Source: Eubacteriales bacterium (GTDB taxonomy: Bacteria; Bacillota; Clostridia; Peptostreptococcales; Acidaminobacteraceae). From it: a stretch of 50,212 nucleotides of DNA. The position numbers were made by a program, and so were the translations under genes. Below the pieces are notes generated by a model, which was not told the origin of the DNA, ran no database searches, and saw nothing but the letters and a program-made list of their open reading frames with translations. The stretch is taken from contig DAOUQP010000003.1 of NCBI GenBank assembly GCA_030625575.1, positions 1 to 50,212 of the forward strand, given 5' to 3'. Shown here piece by piece: positions 25,208-34,133 of this stretch (its first letter is position 1; each line of letters starts with the position of its first letter).

Positions 25208-26149
25208 ATGGAAAAAAATAGAATTAGCGTAATAATTGATGGAAATACTTATAATGTTATTTCTGATGATGATGAAATGCATGTATTAACAGTTGCAGAA
25301 ATGGTTGACCGACAGATTCGTGATATAAAGAAAAAAACGGATAGCTTAAACCCTTCAATGGTTTCTGTGTTATCAGCCATGAATATTGCAGATGAATTTA
25401 TTAAATTCAGAGATATTATCAATGATAGCAAGAGGGTTCAAACACGTAACAATGCCTTGGAATTAATGGAAAAACAGATAAAAAATTTAAGAAACGAATT
25501 GCAAAACAGCCAAGGAACTTTGGAAAAGTCAAATGAAAAGGTCTTTTTTCTTCAAAGAAAGCTAACGGATAAAGAAGAAGAGATTCAAAATTTGAAAAAT
25601 GAGCATCAAAATTATTTAGAAAGCAATGACAGCGAATTAGAAAACAGTTTGAAAGTATTAGAGGATGAACGTAATAAGAATAATGCGATTATTGATGAGG
25701 CTAATGAAAAAATCAGTTATCTAAAAGGAAAGCTTTCAGATAAAGAAGAAGAACTTCAGAATCAGCTGAATGAACAACAAAATCTATTTAAAAATAATAA
25801 TAGCAAATTAGAAAACCGTCTAAAAACATTAGAAGAGGAAACTAATATGAAACAAGCAACAATAGATGAAGCAAATGAGAAAATTCTTTATCTTCAAAGA
25901 AAATTAGATGATAAAGAAGAAAACATTCAAAGTTTGCAAAATGAGCAACAGAATTTTTTCGATGCTACCAATAATGAATTAGAGAATAATTTTAGAGTAT
26001 TGGAAAACGAGAATAATAAAAACCAAGTTTTAGTTGGTGAAGCAAATGAAAAGGTTTTTTACCTTCAGAGAAAACTCACAGATAAAGAAGAAGAACTTCA
26101 GAATGTAAAAAAAGAATTTGAACAATTTTTAGAAGAGTTTGAAAAATAA
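25208..26149 (+). CDS. zapA: ZapA-like cell division protein with repeated coiled-coil tail
   Basis: Residues 1 to about 95 match ZapA, which supports FtsZ ring formation: ISVIIDGNTYNVISDDDEMHV, then a helix with SMVSVLSAMNIADEF. ZapA normally ends near residue 100. Here a further 210 residues follow, made of three full 57-residue repeats (108-164, 165-221, 222-278) and a partial fourth (279-313), each starting NEK..YLQRKL.DKEE. The tail is charged, free of proline and predicted to be coiled coil. Its position after pheT and before the U32 gene is standard for zapA in Clostridia. The role of the tail is unknown. Confidence 0.88.
   Translation: MEKNRISVIIDGNTYNVISDDDEMHVLTVAEMVDRQIRDIKKKTDSLNPSMVSVLSAMNIADEFIKFRDIINDSKRVQTRNNALELMEKQIKNLRNELQNSQGTLEKSNEKVFFLQRKLTDKEEEIQNLKNEHQNYLESNDSELENSLKVLEDERNKNNAIIDEANEKISYLKGKLSDKEEELQNQLNEQQNLFKNNNSKLENRLKTLEEETNMKQATIDEANEKILYLQRKLDDKEENIQSLQNEQQNFFDATNNELENNFRVLENENNKNQVLVGEANEKVFYLQRKLTDKEEELQNVKKEFEQFLEEFEK
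25529..26146 (+). repeat. Tandem 171-bp coding repeats in the ZapA-like gene
   Basis: Units at 25529-25699, 25700-25870 and 25871-26041 encode 57 residues each; a partial unit follows at 26042-26146. Each holds the pattern ANEK-YLQRKL-DKEEE-QN and later ELEN-LE-E. The DNA is diverged between units, while the protein pattern and exact length are kept, so selection rather than recent duplication is likely. Confidence 0.9.
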
Positions 26150-26166
26150 TAAAATAAATGTTTATA

Positions 26167-26200
26167 ATAAGTAGTGATATACATTGCTACTTATTTTTTT
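26167..26200 (+). terminator. Terminator of the pheST-zapA transcript
   Basis: ATAAGTAG pairs with CTACTTAT around a 12-base loop, followed by six or more T residues. It lies 18 bases after the zapA stop and just before the U32 gene's ribosome site, so some read-through may feed the next gene. Confidence 0.7.
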
Positions 26201-26213
26201 AGGAGCTTGAAAT

Positions 26214-28481
26214 ATGAAAAAGATTGAATTGCTTTCTCCGGCAGGAGATATGGAAAAATTTTATGCGGCATTGAAGGGTGGAGCAGATGCTTTTTATTTA
26301 TCTGGTAAAGATTTTGGCGCCAGGAAATTTGCTGGGAACTTTTCAAATGACGAGTTGATTGATGTAGTGGAGAAATCTCATCTATATGATAAAAAAGTGT
26401 ATGTAACTGTCAATACGATTGTTTTCAACGACGAGATAAATGAAGTATTTGAGTATATCAAATACCTCAACAATATTAACGTTGATGGAGTGATTGTTCA
26501 AGATTTAGGACTTATCGAATTCTGCAAAGTGAATTTTAAGGATTTAGAAATACATGCGAGTACTCAAATGAGCATACATAGTTCATTTGGTTCAAAACTT
26601 GTCAAAGAATTGGGCGTAAAAAGAGTTGTTTTAGCGAGAGAAAACACACTAGAGGAAATCAAGAATGTTGTTGATGAAGGAATAGATGTAGAAGTGTTTG
26701 TTCATGGAGCACATTGTATTTCATATTCAGGGCAGTGCTTGATGAGCTCGTTGATAGGTGGACGTTCTGGAAACAGAGGAGCTTGTGCACAGCCGTGCAG
26801 GCAAAAGTATGAACTTTATAATAATAACCATGAGTTGGTGAATATAAATGTTGGAGAATATTTACTTAGCCCAAAAGATATGAAAACCTTGGATGATATT
26901 CATAAACTCAGTGAAATAGGTGTAGAAAGCTTGAAGATCGAGGGCAGAATGAAAAATAAATATTATGCATTTGCGACTGCTCACGAGTATCATAATTCAT
27001 TGATGAATGAACCCATCAAATTCAGCTCTGAATCGATATTCAATAGAGAATACACTAAAGGAAGAATTTTCAAAACCGCCGATAGTGAATTTATGAATTA
27101 TAATTCTCCAGAGAATCATGGAATCGCTATAGGTACGGTTGATGAGTTCATGAACAATTTTTTAACTGTCAATACAGAAAAAGCACTTGGTGTAGGCGAT
27201 GAAATAAAAATTTTTAGAAGCGATAAAAGCATCGGCGGCAGGATCGAAAAAATAATCAGTAAAAATAAATATAAGGTCACTACAAAGTCGATTTTCAAAA
27301 AAGGGGAAATTCTTCATCTTACTTATGATACTAAGTTAATCAAGGAAATCGATGAAGAACTCAATAAGAATTTGCAGAGTATTCCTTTAAACATTTCATT
27401 TTATTCTAATGAAGATGGACTGACTAAAATGGAATTAATGTCGAAAGGACAAAAGATTTCTGTTGTTAAAGAAGACATATCGCAAATTTCCAATAATATT
27501 ATATTGACTAAAGACGATGTTTTTAAACAATTATCAAAATTGGGGGACACTGTATATTATCTCAATAATTTCGAATGCTATATTGAAGGTAATATTTTTA
27601 TTAGAAAATCCGATTTAAATAAACTGCGAAGAGAAGGAATCGAAAAAATTGACGAAATAAGGAATTCTAGATTTGAAAACACACAAGTTGATGATTTAGT
27701 AATTCCAAGTGTTGATACTGAAAATAAAACTGAAAATAAATTATTCAGCGTTGAAGTAAATTCAATAAATCAACTTTTAGCAATAGATGTATCCAAAGTA
27801 AGCAGTATTTATTATGGAGATTGCTATTCGGTATTAGAGGCATATAAATTAAACGATAATATCATACCGATTCTACCTGAAATCAGCAAAGATAATGAAT
27901 TTGTGTTGTTACACAATACTTTGAAACAAATGACAGGGCTTAAGAGGATTATGGTTAGAACCCTAGGGCAACTGAATTATTTCAAAGAGTTTTATGAAGT
28001 TGAAACTGATTTTACTTTTAATATAACGAATCAACACAGTATTAAATTCTTGGAAAATCAAGGAGTGGAGAAAATCACTCTTTCTGAAGAACTAAGTGAA
28101 AAACAAATAAATGATTTAAAAGGTCCATTGGAATTAGTAGTTTATGGTCATCAGAGAATGATGATTACTGAATATTGTATTTATAGAGCCAATAATTCAT
28201 GCAATGAGTGTTCATTGGACGGAAGTTGTTTGAATGACCGTTTTAACAATAGATATCCACTCATGAGAGGGTTTGGTTGTCGAATGAAAATCATGAATAA
28301 TAGACCTTTGAATCTGTTGAAATTTATCGGGGAAATTTCAAACTTGAACATGCGTTTGAGATTTACTAATGAAAACGAACAAACAGTAAAAGATGTTATT
28401 CAGTCTTTTACTAAAGGAACATATCGAGATTTTGATAAACAAGCTTATACTATTGGTCATTTTGTAAACGGGGTGATTTGA
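26214..28481 (+). CDS. Peptidase U32 family protein with DUF3656-like region
   Basis: The 755-residue protein opens with ELLSPAGDMEKFYAALKGGADAFYL and has VFVHGAHCISYSGQCLMS, the U32 signature, followed by RGACAQPCRQKY with paired cysteines. The C-terminal part has a second cysteine group (CIYRANNSCNECSLDGSC) and GFGCRMKI. Members of this family hydroxylate RNA (TrhP on tRNA U34, RlhA on 23S rRNA) or act in ubiquinone synthesis; despite the name few are proven proteases. An RNA-hydroxylating role is therefore likelier, but which RNA is not known. The gene overlaps mutS2 by one base. Confidence 0.9.
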   Translation: MKKIELLSPAGDMEKFYAALKGGADAFYLSGKDFGARKFAGNFSNDELIDVVEKSHLYDKKVYVTVNTIVFNDEINEVFEYIKYLNNINVDGVIVQDLGLIEFCKVNFKDLEIHASTQMSIHSSFGSKLVKELGVKRVVLARENTLEEIKNVVDEGIDVEVFVHGAHCISYSGQCLMSSLIGGRSGNRGACAQPCRQKYELYNNNHELVNINVGEYLLSPKDMKTLDDIHKLSEIGVESLKIEGRMKNKYYAFATAHEYHNSLMNEPIKFSSESIFNREYTKGRIFKTADSEFMNYNSPENHGIAIGTVDEFMNNFLTVNTEKALGVGDEIKIFRSDKSIGGRIEKIISKNKYKVTTKSIFKKGEILHLTYDTKLIKEIDEELNKNLQSIPLNISFYSNEDGLTKMELMSKGQKISVVKEDISQISNNIILTKDDVFKQLSKLGDTVYYLNNFECYIEGNIFIRKSDLNKLRREGIEKIDEIRNSRFENTQVDDLVIPSVDTENKTENKLFSVEVNSINQLLAIDVSKVSSIYYGDCYSVLEAYKLNDNIIPILPEISKDNEFVLLHNTLKQMTGLKRIMVRTLGQLNYFKEFYEVETDFTFNITNQHSIKFLENQGVEKITLSEELSEKQINDLKGPLELVVYGHQRMMITEYCIYRANNSCNECSLDGSCLNDRFNNRYPLMRGFGCRMKIMNNRPLNLLKFIGEISNLNMRLRFTNENEQTVKDVIQSFTKGTYRDFDKQAYTIGHFVNGVI

Positions 28482-30841
28482 TGGATAGAAATTTAAGAGT
28501 ACTAGAATACAATAAAATTATTGATAGAATTGCATCTATGTCTTCATCTTCTTTGGGAAAAGAAAAAATAATGGAAATCAGACCATCTAGTTCATTAGAA
28601 GAAATAATGATTTTACAGAAATTCACTTCTGAGATGACATCTATTCTTATATCGAAAGGACATTTTCCATTTGGACCGTTATTCGATCTAAAAAAAGAAA
28701 TAAAAATTGCTGAAATAGGTTCTGTGCTGAACCCGAAGCAACTTCTGCAAGTGGGAGATAGCCTTAGAACGACTAGAAATGTGCATAGGTTTATCAATAA
28801 TATTGAAGAATCCAGTGAGAAATATCCAAGAATTTTTCAAATGGTTCAAATGTTGACGCCTCTAAAACGAATAGAGGATGAGATTAATAATGCCATTATC
28901 AGTGAAGAGCAAATTTCTGATAATGCATCTCCAGAATTAAGAATTATTAGAAGAAATATAGAGAGAAAACAAGCTGCTATAAGGAGCAAATTAGATACTT
29001 ATACAGGATCTTCTCAAATGTCGAAGTATCTCCAGGATTCAATTGTAACGATTAGGAATAATCGATTTGTAATACCGGTAAAAGCTGAACATAAAAGTAT
29101 TGTCAAAGGAATGGTACATGATCAATCAGCTTCGGGCTCGACGGTGTTTATTGAACCGATGGCAATTGTTGAATTAAACAATCAATTGAACCAGTTCAAG
29201 ATAGATGAAGTGAGAGAAATCGAGAGAATACTATCGGTGTTGACAGGACACGTTGGTGAGAATGGCAGTGCAATAAGAACAAATTTTGAAATTTTGACTG
29301 AAATTGATGTGATTTTGGCTAAAGGTAAATATTCTTTAGAAATCAGTGGAATCTCACCAGAAATTTCAAAAGACAGGTTTTTAAAGATAAAATCTGGAAG
29401 ACATCCACTTTTAGATTTCAAGAGTGTTGTACCTTTAGATATTGAGATTGGAAAAGGGTATAAATCTCTAATAATTACAGGACCTAATACAGGTGGTAAA
29501 ACAGTAACGTTAAAAACTGTAGGATTATTTGCCTTAATGTTTCAATCTGGTTTTCATATTCCTGCAAAATTTGGGTCTAGCATGCCGGTTTTTAACAACA
29601 TATATGCGGATATCGGGGATGAACAAAGCATTGAACAATCACTCAGTACTTTTTCTTCACATATGACGAATATTGTAAATATCATTGATAAAGCTGATGA
29701 CGATAGTTTAGTGTTGCTAGATGAATTAGGTGCAGGAACAGATCCGGTTGAAGGTGCGGCTCTCGCGATGGCGATTTTACAAAAATTTTATAAAAAAGAT
29801 GTTATGACTTTATCTACAACTCATTACAGTGAATTAAAACATTACGCACTCTCAAGAGATGGTTTTCAAAATGCTTCTGTGGAGTTTAATGTTGAAACGT
29901 TGAATCCGACGTATAGATTGATAATAGGAATACCGGGAAAATCGAATGCTTTTGAGATATCAAGAAAGCTTGGCTTAAATGAAGAGGTTATTGAAAAGGC
30001 GAGAGAGTTTGTTGAACATACTAATATCGAGTTTGAAGATATATTGGAGAAAATCAACAAGAATTTAAGTGAAGCTGAAAATGATAGAGATGAGGCTATT
30101 AGACTTAAAATAGAAAGTCAGAAAATCAAAGAAAAATGGGATAAGAAAAACGAAAAATTAGAAGAATCAAGAAATAAGGTTTTGAAGCAAGCCAAGGATG
30201 AAGCAAAGAAAATACTAATGGATTCAAAGAAAGAAACCGAAGCGATAATCAAAGAGCTGAGAGGAATGAATATCAGCAGCAAAGAGGATAATAAACGTAT
30301 TGAAGATATGAGAAACCAATTGAAGGGACGATTAAGTGAAGTATCTGAAGTTGATAGTTTAAAAGACAAGCATAAAGGGCAGCATCCTAAAAATGTATCG
30401 ATAGGAGACAGGGTGAAGATTTTAAGTTTGGATTCAGATGGAGAAGTCCTATCGAAACAAGATAAAGATGGTAATTTTTATGTGCAAGCCGGCATAATGA
30501 AAGTCAAGGTCAATCTATCGGATGTAATCTTGATCAAGACTAAGAAAAACGTAGAAGCTACTATTGCAAAGTCATATTCTTCAAATAAAAAATTCTCGAT
30601 AGATCCCGAAGTGGACTTGCGTGGGATGGATTTGGAAGAAGCTAGAATGACTGTTGATAAGTATATAGATGATGCGTTTATGGCTGGATTGGATAAGGTT
30701 CAAATCATTCATGGAAAAGGAACTGGTGTTCTTAGAAAAGGAATAAAAGAATTGTTGAAATCGAATCGTCATGTCAAATCACAAAGAGATGGTATTTATG
30801 GTGAAGGTGGAATGGGCGTGACAGTTGTGGAGTTGAAATGA
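28481..30841 (+). CDS. mutS2: Endonuclease MutS2 (RqcU-like)
   Basis: The 786-residue protein has the MutS core and clamp, Walker A GPNTGGKTVTLKT near residue 330, LVLLDELGAGTDP as Walker B, a long coiled coil (about 505-630), and a C-terminal Smr domain with DLRGMDLEEARM and IIHGKGTGVLRKGI. MutS2 of Firmicutes acts on collided ribosomes and may suppress recombination; the Smr domain has nuclease activity in some species. ATG 28481 overlaps the U32 stop; TTG 28478 is three bases upstream. The DUF523 gene overlaps its end (ATGA). Confidence 0.95.
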   Translation: MDRNLRVLEYNKIIDRIASMSSSSLGKEKIMEIRPSSSLEEIMILQKFTSEMTSILISKGHFPFGPLFDLKKEIKIAEIGSVLNPKQLLQVGDSLRTTRNVHRFINNIEESSEKYPRIFQMVQMLTPLKRIEDEINNAIISEEQISDNASPELRIIRRNIERKQAAIRSKLDTYTGSSQMSKYLQDSIVTIRNNRFVIPVKAEHKSIVKGMVHDQSASGSTVFIEPMAIVELNNQLNQFKIDEVREIERILSVLTGHVGENGSAIRTNFEILTEIDVILAKGKYSLEISGISPEISKDRFLKIKSGRHPLLDFKSVVPLDIEIGKGYKSLIITGPNTGGKTVTLKTVGLFALMFQSGFHIPAKFGSSMPVFNNIYADIGDEQSIEQSLSTFSSHMTNIVNIIDKADDDSLVLLDELGAGTDPVEGAALAMAILQKFYKKDVMTLSTTHYSELKHYALSRDGFQNASVEFNVETLNPTYRLIIGIPGKSNAFEISRKLGLNEEVIEKAREFVEHTNIEFEDILEKINKNLSEAENDRDEAIRLKIESQKIKEKWDKKNEKLEESRNKVLKQAKDEAKKILMDSKKETEAIIKELRGMNISSKEDNKRIEDMRNQLKGRLSEVSEVDSLKDKHKGQHPKNVSIGDRVKILSLDSDGEVLSKQDKDGNFYVQAGIMKVKVNLSDVILIKTKKNVEATIAKSYSSNKKFSIDPEVDLRGMDLEEARMTVDKYIDDAFMAGLDKVQIIHGKGTGVLRKGIKELLKSNRHVKSQRDGIYGEGGMGVTVVELK

Positions 30842-31257
30842 TGTATATAGTTAGTAGCTGTTTGGTAGGAATAAATTGCAAGTATAATGGGGAAAATAAT
30901 TATAATGAAGATGTAATTGATTTTCTGAAAGACAAAGAATTTATTATTGCATGCCCAGAACAGTTGGGAGGTCTTTGTACACCTAGACCTAAATCTGAGA
31001 TTAGCGGTGACTTGGTAATATCTGAATTTGATCAAGATGTTACAAAGCAATTTAAAAAAGGTGCAAGTGAAACTTTGAAAATTGTAGAAATGTTCAATTG
31101 TACCCATGCGATTTTAAAAGAAAGAAGTCCGTCTTGTGGAGTTTGTGAAATCTATGATGGAACTTTCAGTGGAGTGGAAATCAAGGGAATGGGGAGAACT
31201 GCAGAATTATTAAAAAACAATGGAATAGTAATAATGAGTGAAAAAGACCTTGGATAA
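30838..31257 (+). CDS. DUF523 family protein
   Basis: The 139-residue protein begins with VSSCLVGINCKYNGENN and contains ACPEQLGGLCTPRPKSEI and KERSPSCGVCEIYDG. This set of conserved cysteines defines DUF523. The cysteines suggest a metal or iron-sulfur site, but no activity is established to my knowledge. Either ATG 30838 or ATG 30841 may be used. It is coupled to mutS2 by a four-base overlap. Its stop codon lies in the loop of a hairpin shared with the convergent rhomboid gene. Confidence 0.85.
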   Translation: MMYIVSSCLVGINCKYNGENNYNEDVIDFLKDKEFIIACPEQLGGLCTPRPKSEISGDLVISEFDQDVTKQFKKGASETLKIVEMFNCTHAILKERSPSCGVCEIYDGTFSGVEIKGMGRTAELLKNNGIVIMSEKDLG

Positions 31258-31267
31258 TCCAAGGTCT
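31235..31267 (-). terminator. Hairpin at the convergent ends of the DUF523 and rhomboid genes
   Basis: AGACCTTGGA and TCCAAGGTCT form a perfect 10-bp stem with a TAA loop, which is the DUF523 stop codon. On the minus strand it is followed by TTTTT, so it works as a rho-independent terminator for the rhomboid gene. On the plus strand there is no T tail, though the hairpin may still protect the DUF523 mRNA end. The rhomboid stop codon (minus-strand TAG) overlaps the other arm. Confidence 0.75.
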
Positions 31268-32066
31268 AATCTGTTTGTACGATAAATAGGTTGTAGAGTT
31301 CTAATAAATCTTCATCGTCAGGATGTTTTTGCAATCCTTCTAGAATCAAATGATATGCGGCTTCGAAGTCTTCGTTTCTAATCTCATAGATACTTTTACG
31401 TAAATAGTAATCTCCAGAATATTTGTAGGAGCTAAACCTGATGCCGAATAGAAGGACAATTACAATTATCATGCCAGATGCAATAGATTTTTGATTGATT
31501 TTAAGATTTGGAATCTGTTTTCCGATGTAAAGGGTAACAATGAGACCTCCAATCAATCCAAAGATATGAGCGGCATTGTCAATATTTTGATTCATTAACC
31601 CATAAACAATATTTATACCTATCAATATTAAGAAATCATTTCCAAAGTATTTTTTATAACCTTTTCGATTGTATAGAAACAAATATACATGAGTTCCCAT
31701 TAGTCCAAATATACCAGCTGATGCTCCAGCTGCAACATAGTCGTTTGCTATAAAACTTCCCATTGAGCCAATAATTCCTGAAACAAAATATATAATCAAA
31801 AATTTCTTTTTACCCATAATGCTTTCTACTTGATTTCCGATTATATATAGAGCAATAGTATTGAATAATAAATGATAGAAGTTGACATGTAAAAACATTG
31901 GAGTCAAAAGCCTGAAAATTTGAAAATCCACAATACTAAAATTTGATTTGGCTCCAAATTTTATTAGAGTAGTTGTAGTTATCGATGGATCGTAAAAGAA
32001 CATCATTATAAAGATAATAATATTAATTACTGCAATGTAGTTTGAATAAGTTTTTTTGAAATTCAT
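31266..32066 (-). CDS. Rhomboid family intramembrane serine protease
   Basis: The 266-residue protein has six membrane segments in the rhomboid core. Catalytic residues are S116 in GASAGIFGL and H167 in AHIFGLIGG; H65 and N69 in FYHLLFNT are the oxyanion residues. The usual length of a simple rhomboid is about 200 residues. The extra C-terminal 60 residues hold a further hydrophobic segment and a short helical tail (EDFEAAYHLILEGLQKHPDDED) resembling one TPR unit. Substrates are unknown. It is transcribed alone, away from argS, with TATAAT sequence in its upstream region near 32084. Confidence 0.92.
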   Translation of the reverse strand: MNFKKTYSNYIAVINIIIFIMMFFYDPSITTTTLIKFGAKSNFSIVDFQIFRLLTPMFLHVNFYHLLFNTIALYIIGNQVESIMGKKKFLIIYFVSGIIGSMGSFIANDYVAAGASAGIFGLMGTHVYLFLYNRKGYKKYFGNDFLILIGINIVYGLMNQNIDNAAHIFGLIGGLIVTLYIGKQIPNLKINQKSIASGMIIVIVLLFGIRFSSYKYSGDYYLRKSIYEIRNEDFEAAYHLILEGLQKHPDDEDLLELYNLFIVQTD

Positions 32067-32154
32067 TTAATCACCTGTATGTATTATAATTCTTTTACTT
32101 ATAACTTGAAAGAAAAATATTTATATGTTAAACTTATTTCAAATTTCAATATTT

Positions 32155-32358
32155 GCCGACGATAAAAGAGAGTAGATAAAATGATGTTTAAAGCGAGATG
32201 AGGAATGGTGCGAGCTCATTAAAATTTTATTGAAAAGAACTTTTTAGGTATAGCTTTGCTATGGTTCACCCGCCATTACCGGGTTAAAGTGAGTGTATGC
32301 TAATAAGAGTGGTACCGCGGATAATATTCGTCTCTTGATTTTTTCAAGGGATTTTTTT
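32155..32358 (+). promoter_or_regulatory. T-box riboswitch, arginine specific (specifier AGA)
   Basis: The T-box sequence AGAGTGGTACCGCGG lies at 32306-32320, followed by a terminator. AAAG at 32165-32168 pairs with CTTT at 32240-32243 at the base of the specifier loop. The loop has AGTA at 32171-32174 and GAA at 32232-32234, then A and AGA at 32236-32238, an arginine codon. It should switch on argS when tRNA-Arg is uncharged. No convincing promoter was identified upstream; TTGAAA at 32106 has no good partner. Confidence 0.92.
32331..32358 (+). terminator. T-box-controlled terminator before argS
   Basis: TCTCTTGA pairs with TCAAGGGA (one T-G pair) around a T-rich loop and is followed by seven T residues. 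It is the OFF structure of the argS leader. Confidence 0.8.
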
Positions 32359-32380
32359 ATTTAAAGGAGAGGGGATTTTT

Positions 32381-34081
32381 ATGTTAGATTTTAAAAACAT
32401 TGCAGCACAAGTATTAAATGAGCATATTGAATCTATGAGTATCGAAGAAATCAATGATAATTTCGAAGTGCCAAAATATTCTCATATGGGAGATTTAGCT
32501 TTTCCATGTTTTAAACTTGCCAAAATCTTTAGAAAAGCACCTAAAATGATTGCTGAAGAACTTGCTGAGAAATTAAATAAAGGTGAAAATTTCGAAAAAA
32601 TTTCAGCAGAAGGTGGTTATGTCAACTTCACAATATCAAAAGCGATATTGGCTAAAGAAATATTGGTAAAAATAAAAACTGAAAAAGATGAGTTTGGTTC
32701 TTCAAATCTTGGAAATGATAAAACGACAATTGTAGAGTTTTCTTCTACAAACATTGCCAAACCTTTTCACATTGGTCATATCAGAAGTACAATGATAGGA
32801 AATTCTCTTTATAGAATTTATAAATTTTTAGGCTATGATGCTGTTGCGATAAATCATCTAGGTGATTACGGAACTCAGTTTGGTAAACTTATTGTTGCAT
32901 TCAAATTATGGGGCGATAAAGAGACAATTGAAAATGATCCTATTCCTGAACTTTTGAAATTATATGTTAAATTTCATGAAGAAGCTGAAATTAACCCTAA
33001 GCTTGATGAAGAAGCAAGAATGTGGTTTAACAAACTTGAAAACAACGATAATGAAGCGTATGAATTATGGAAATGGATACGAGATGAATCCCTAGAAGAA
33101 TTCAACCGTGTGTATAAAATGCTGGGAGTTCACTTTGATTCATTTGCGGGTGAGAGTTTTTACTCTGATAAAATGCCGGCAGTATTAGAAGAGATGAGAT
33201 CAAAAAATATCATGAAGAAAGATCAAGGTGCGGAAATTGTAGATTTATCAGAACATGATATGCCACCTGCTTTAATAACAAAACAGGACGGTTCTTCTCT
33301 CTATATTACAAGAGATTTGGCTGCAGCATTTTATCGAAAAAAGCATTATGACTTTTATAAAAATATTTATGTTGTCGGTTCTCAACAACATTTACACTTT
33401 CAGCAGTGGTTTAAAATTATTGAACTTATGGATCACGAGTGGGCAAAAGATTGCATCCATGTTGAATTCGGTACAATTTCATTAGAAGAAGGTTCTTTAT
33501 CAACTAGAAAAGGAAAAATAATATTTCTAGAGGATGTATTGAATAAAGCTACAGAACAGACTTTAAATATTATTAATGAAAAGAATCCAAATTTAGAAAA
33601 TAAAAATGAAGTTGCCAAAGATGTAGGAGTTGGTGCTGTTGTATTCCAAGAATTATCAAATAATCGCATCAAGGATTATACTTTCAGTTGGGAACAAACA
33701 CTAAGCTTTGAAGGGGAAACTGGTCCTTATGTACAATACACTCATGCTAGAGCGTGTTCGGTACTTAAAAAAGCTGATAGTAAAGTTGAATTAGATGTTG
33801 ATTTCAGTCTTTTGAATGATGAAAGAAGTGTTGAGGTAATAAGAGCGTTAAATAAATTTTCTGAAGTCATAATATCAGCTGCTGATAAAAATGAGCCATC
33901 GATTATCACTCGATATATTGTTGACCTTGCGCAGGAATTCAATCGTTTCTATCATGACAATCCAATTATTACAGATGATAAAGAACTGACAAAAGCAAGA
34001 GTGTTGTTGGTAGATGCAGTACGTCAAACTATAAAAAACGGACTATATCTAATAGGATTAAAAGCTCCAGAAAAAATGTAA
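32381..34081 (+). CDS. argS: Arginyl-tRNA synthetase
   Basis: The 566-residue class I enzyme has the N-terminal tRNA-binding Arg-tRNA-synt_N domain (about 1-85), EFSSTNIAKPFHIGHIRST with the HIGH motif, a DALR anticodon domain at the C-terminus ending in KAPEKM, and LSTRKGKIIFLEDV in place of KMSKS. ArgRS enzymes often have a weak KMSKS motif, so this is not a defect. It needs tRNA for activation. A T-box leader precedes it and a strong terminator follows. Confidence 0.97.
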   Translation: MLDFKNIAAQVLNEHIESMSIEEINDNFEVPKYSHMGDLAFPCFKLAKIFRKAPKMIAEELAEKLNKGENFEKISAEGGYVNFTISKAILAKEILVKIKTEKDEFGSSNLGNDKTTIVEFSSTNIAKPFHIGHIRSTMIGNSLYRIYKFLGYDAVAINHLGDYGTQFGKLIVAFKLWGDKETIENDPIPELLKLYVKFHEEAEINPKLDEEARMWFNKLENNDNEAYELWKWIRDESLEEFNRVYKMLGVHFDSFAGESFYSDKMPAVLEEMRSKNIMKKDQGAEIVDLSEHDMPPALITKQDGSSLYITRDLAAAFYRKKHYDFYKNIYVVGSQQHLHFQQWFKIIELMDHEWAKDCIHVEFGTISLEEGSLSTRKGKIIFLEDVLNKATEQTLNIINEKNPNLENKNEVAKDVGVGAVVFQELSNNRIKDYTFSWEQTLSFEGETGPYVQYTHARACSVLKKADSKVELDVDFSLLNDERSVEVIRALNKFSEVIISAADKNEPSIITRYIVDLAQEFNRFYHDNPIITDDKELTKARVLLVDAVRQTIKNGLYLIGLKAPEKM

Positions 34082-34082
34082 A

Positions 34083-34116
34083 AAAGGTTTGCTCGAAAGA
34101 GCAAACCTTTTATTCT
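34083..34116. terminator. Bidirectional terminator between argS and the minus-strand orphan gene
   Basis: AAAGGTTTGCTC and GAGCAAACCTTT form a perfect 12-bp stem with a GAAA tetraloop. T residues follow on the plus strand and an A run precedes it, so it can work in both directions. It starts two bases after the argS stop codon. Confidence 0.9.
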
Positions 34117-34133
34117 TTTATTCATCTTGTTTT

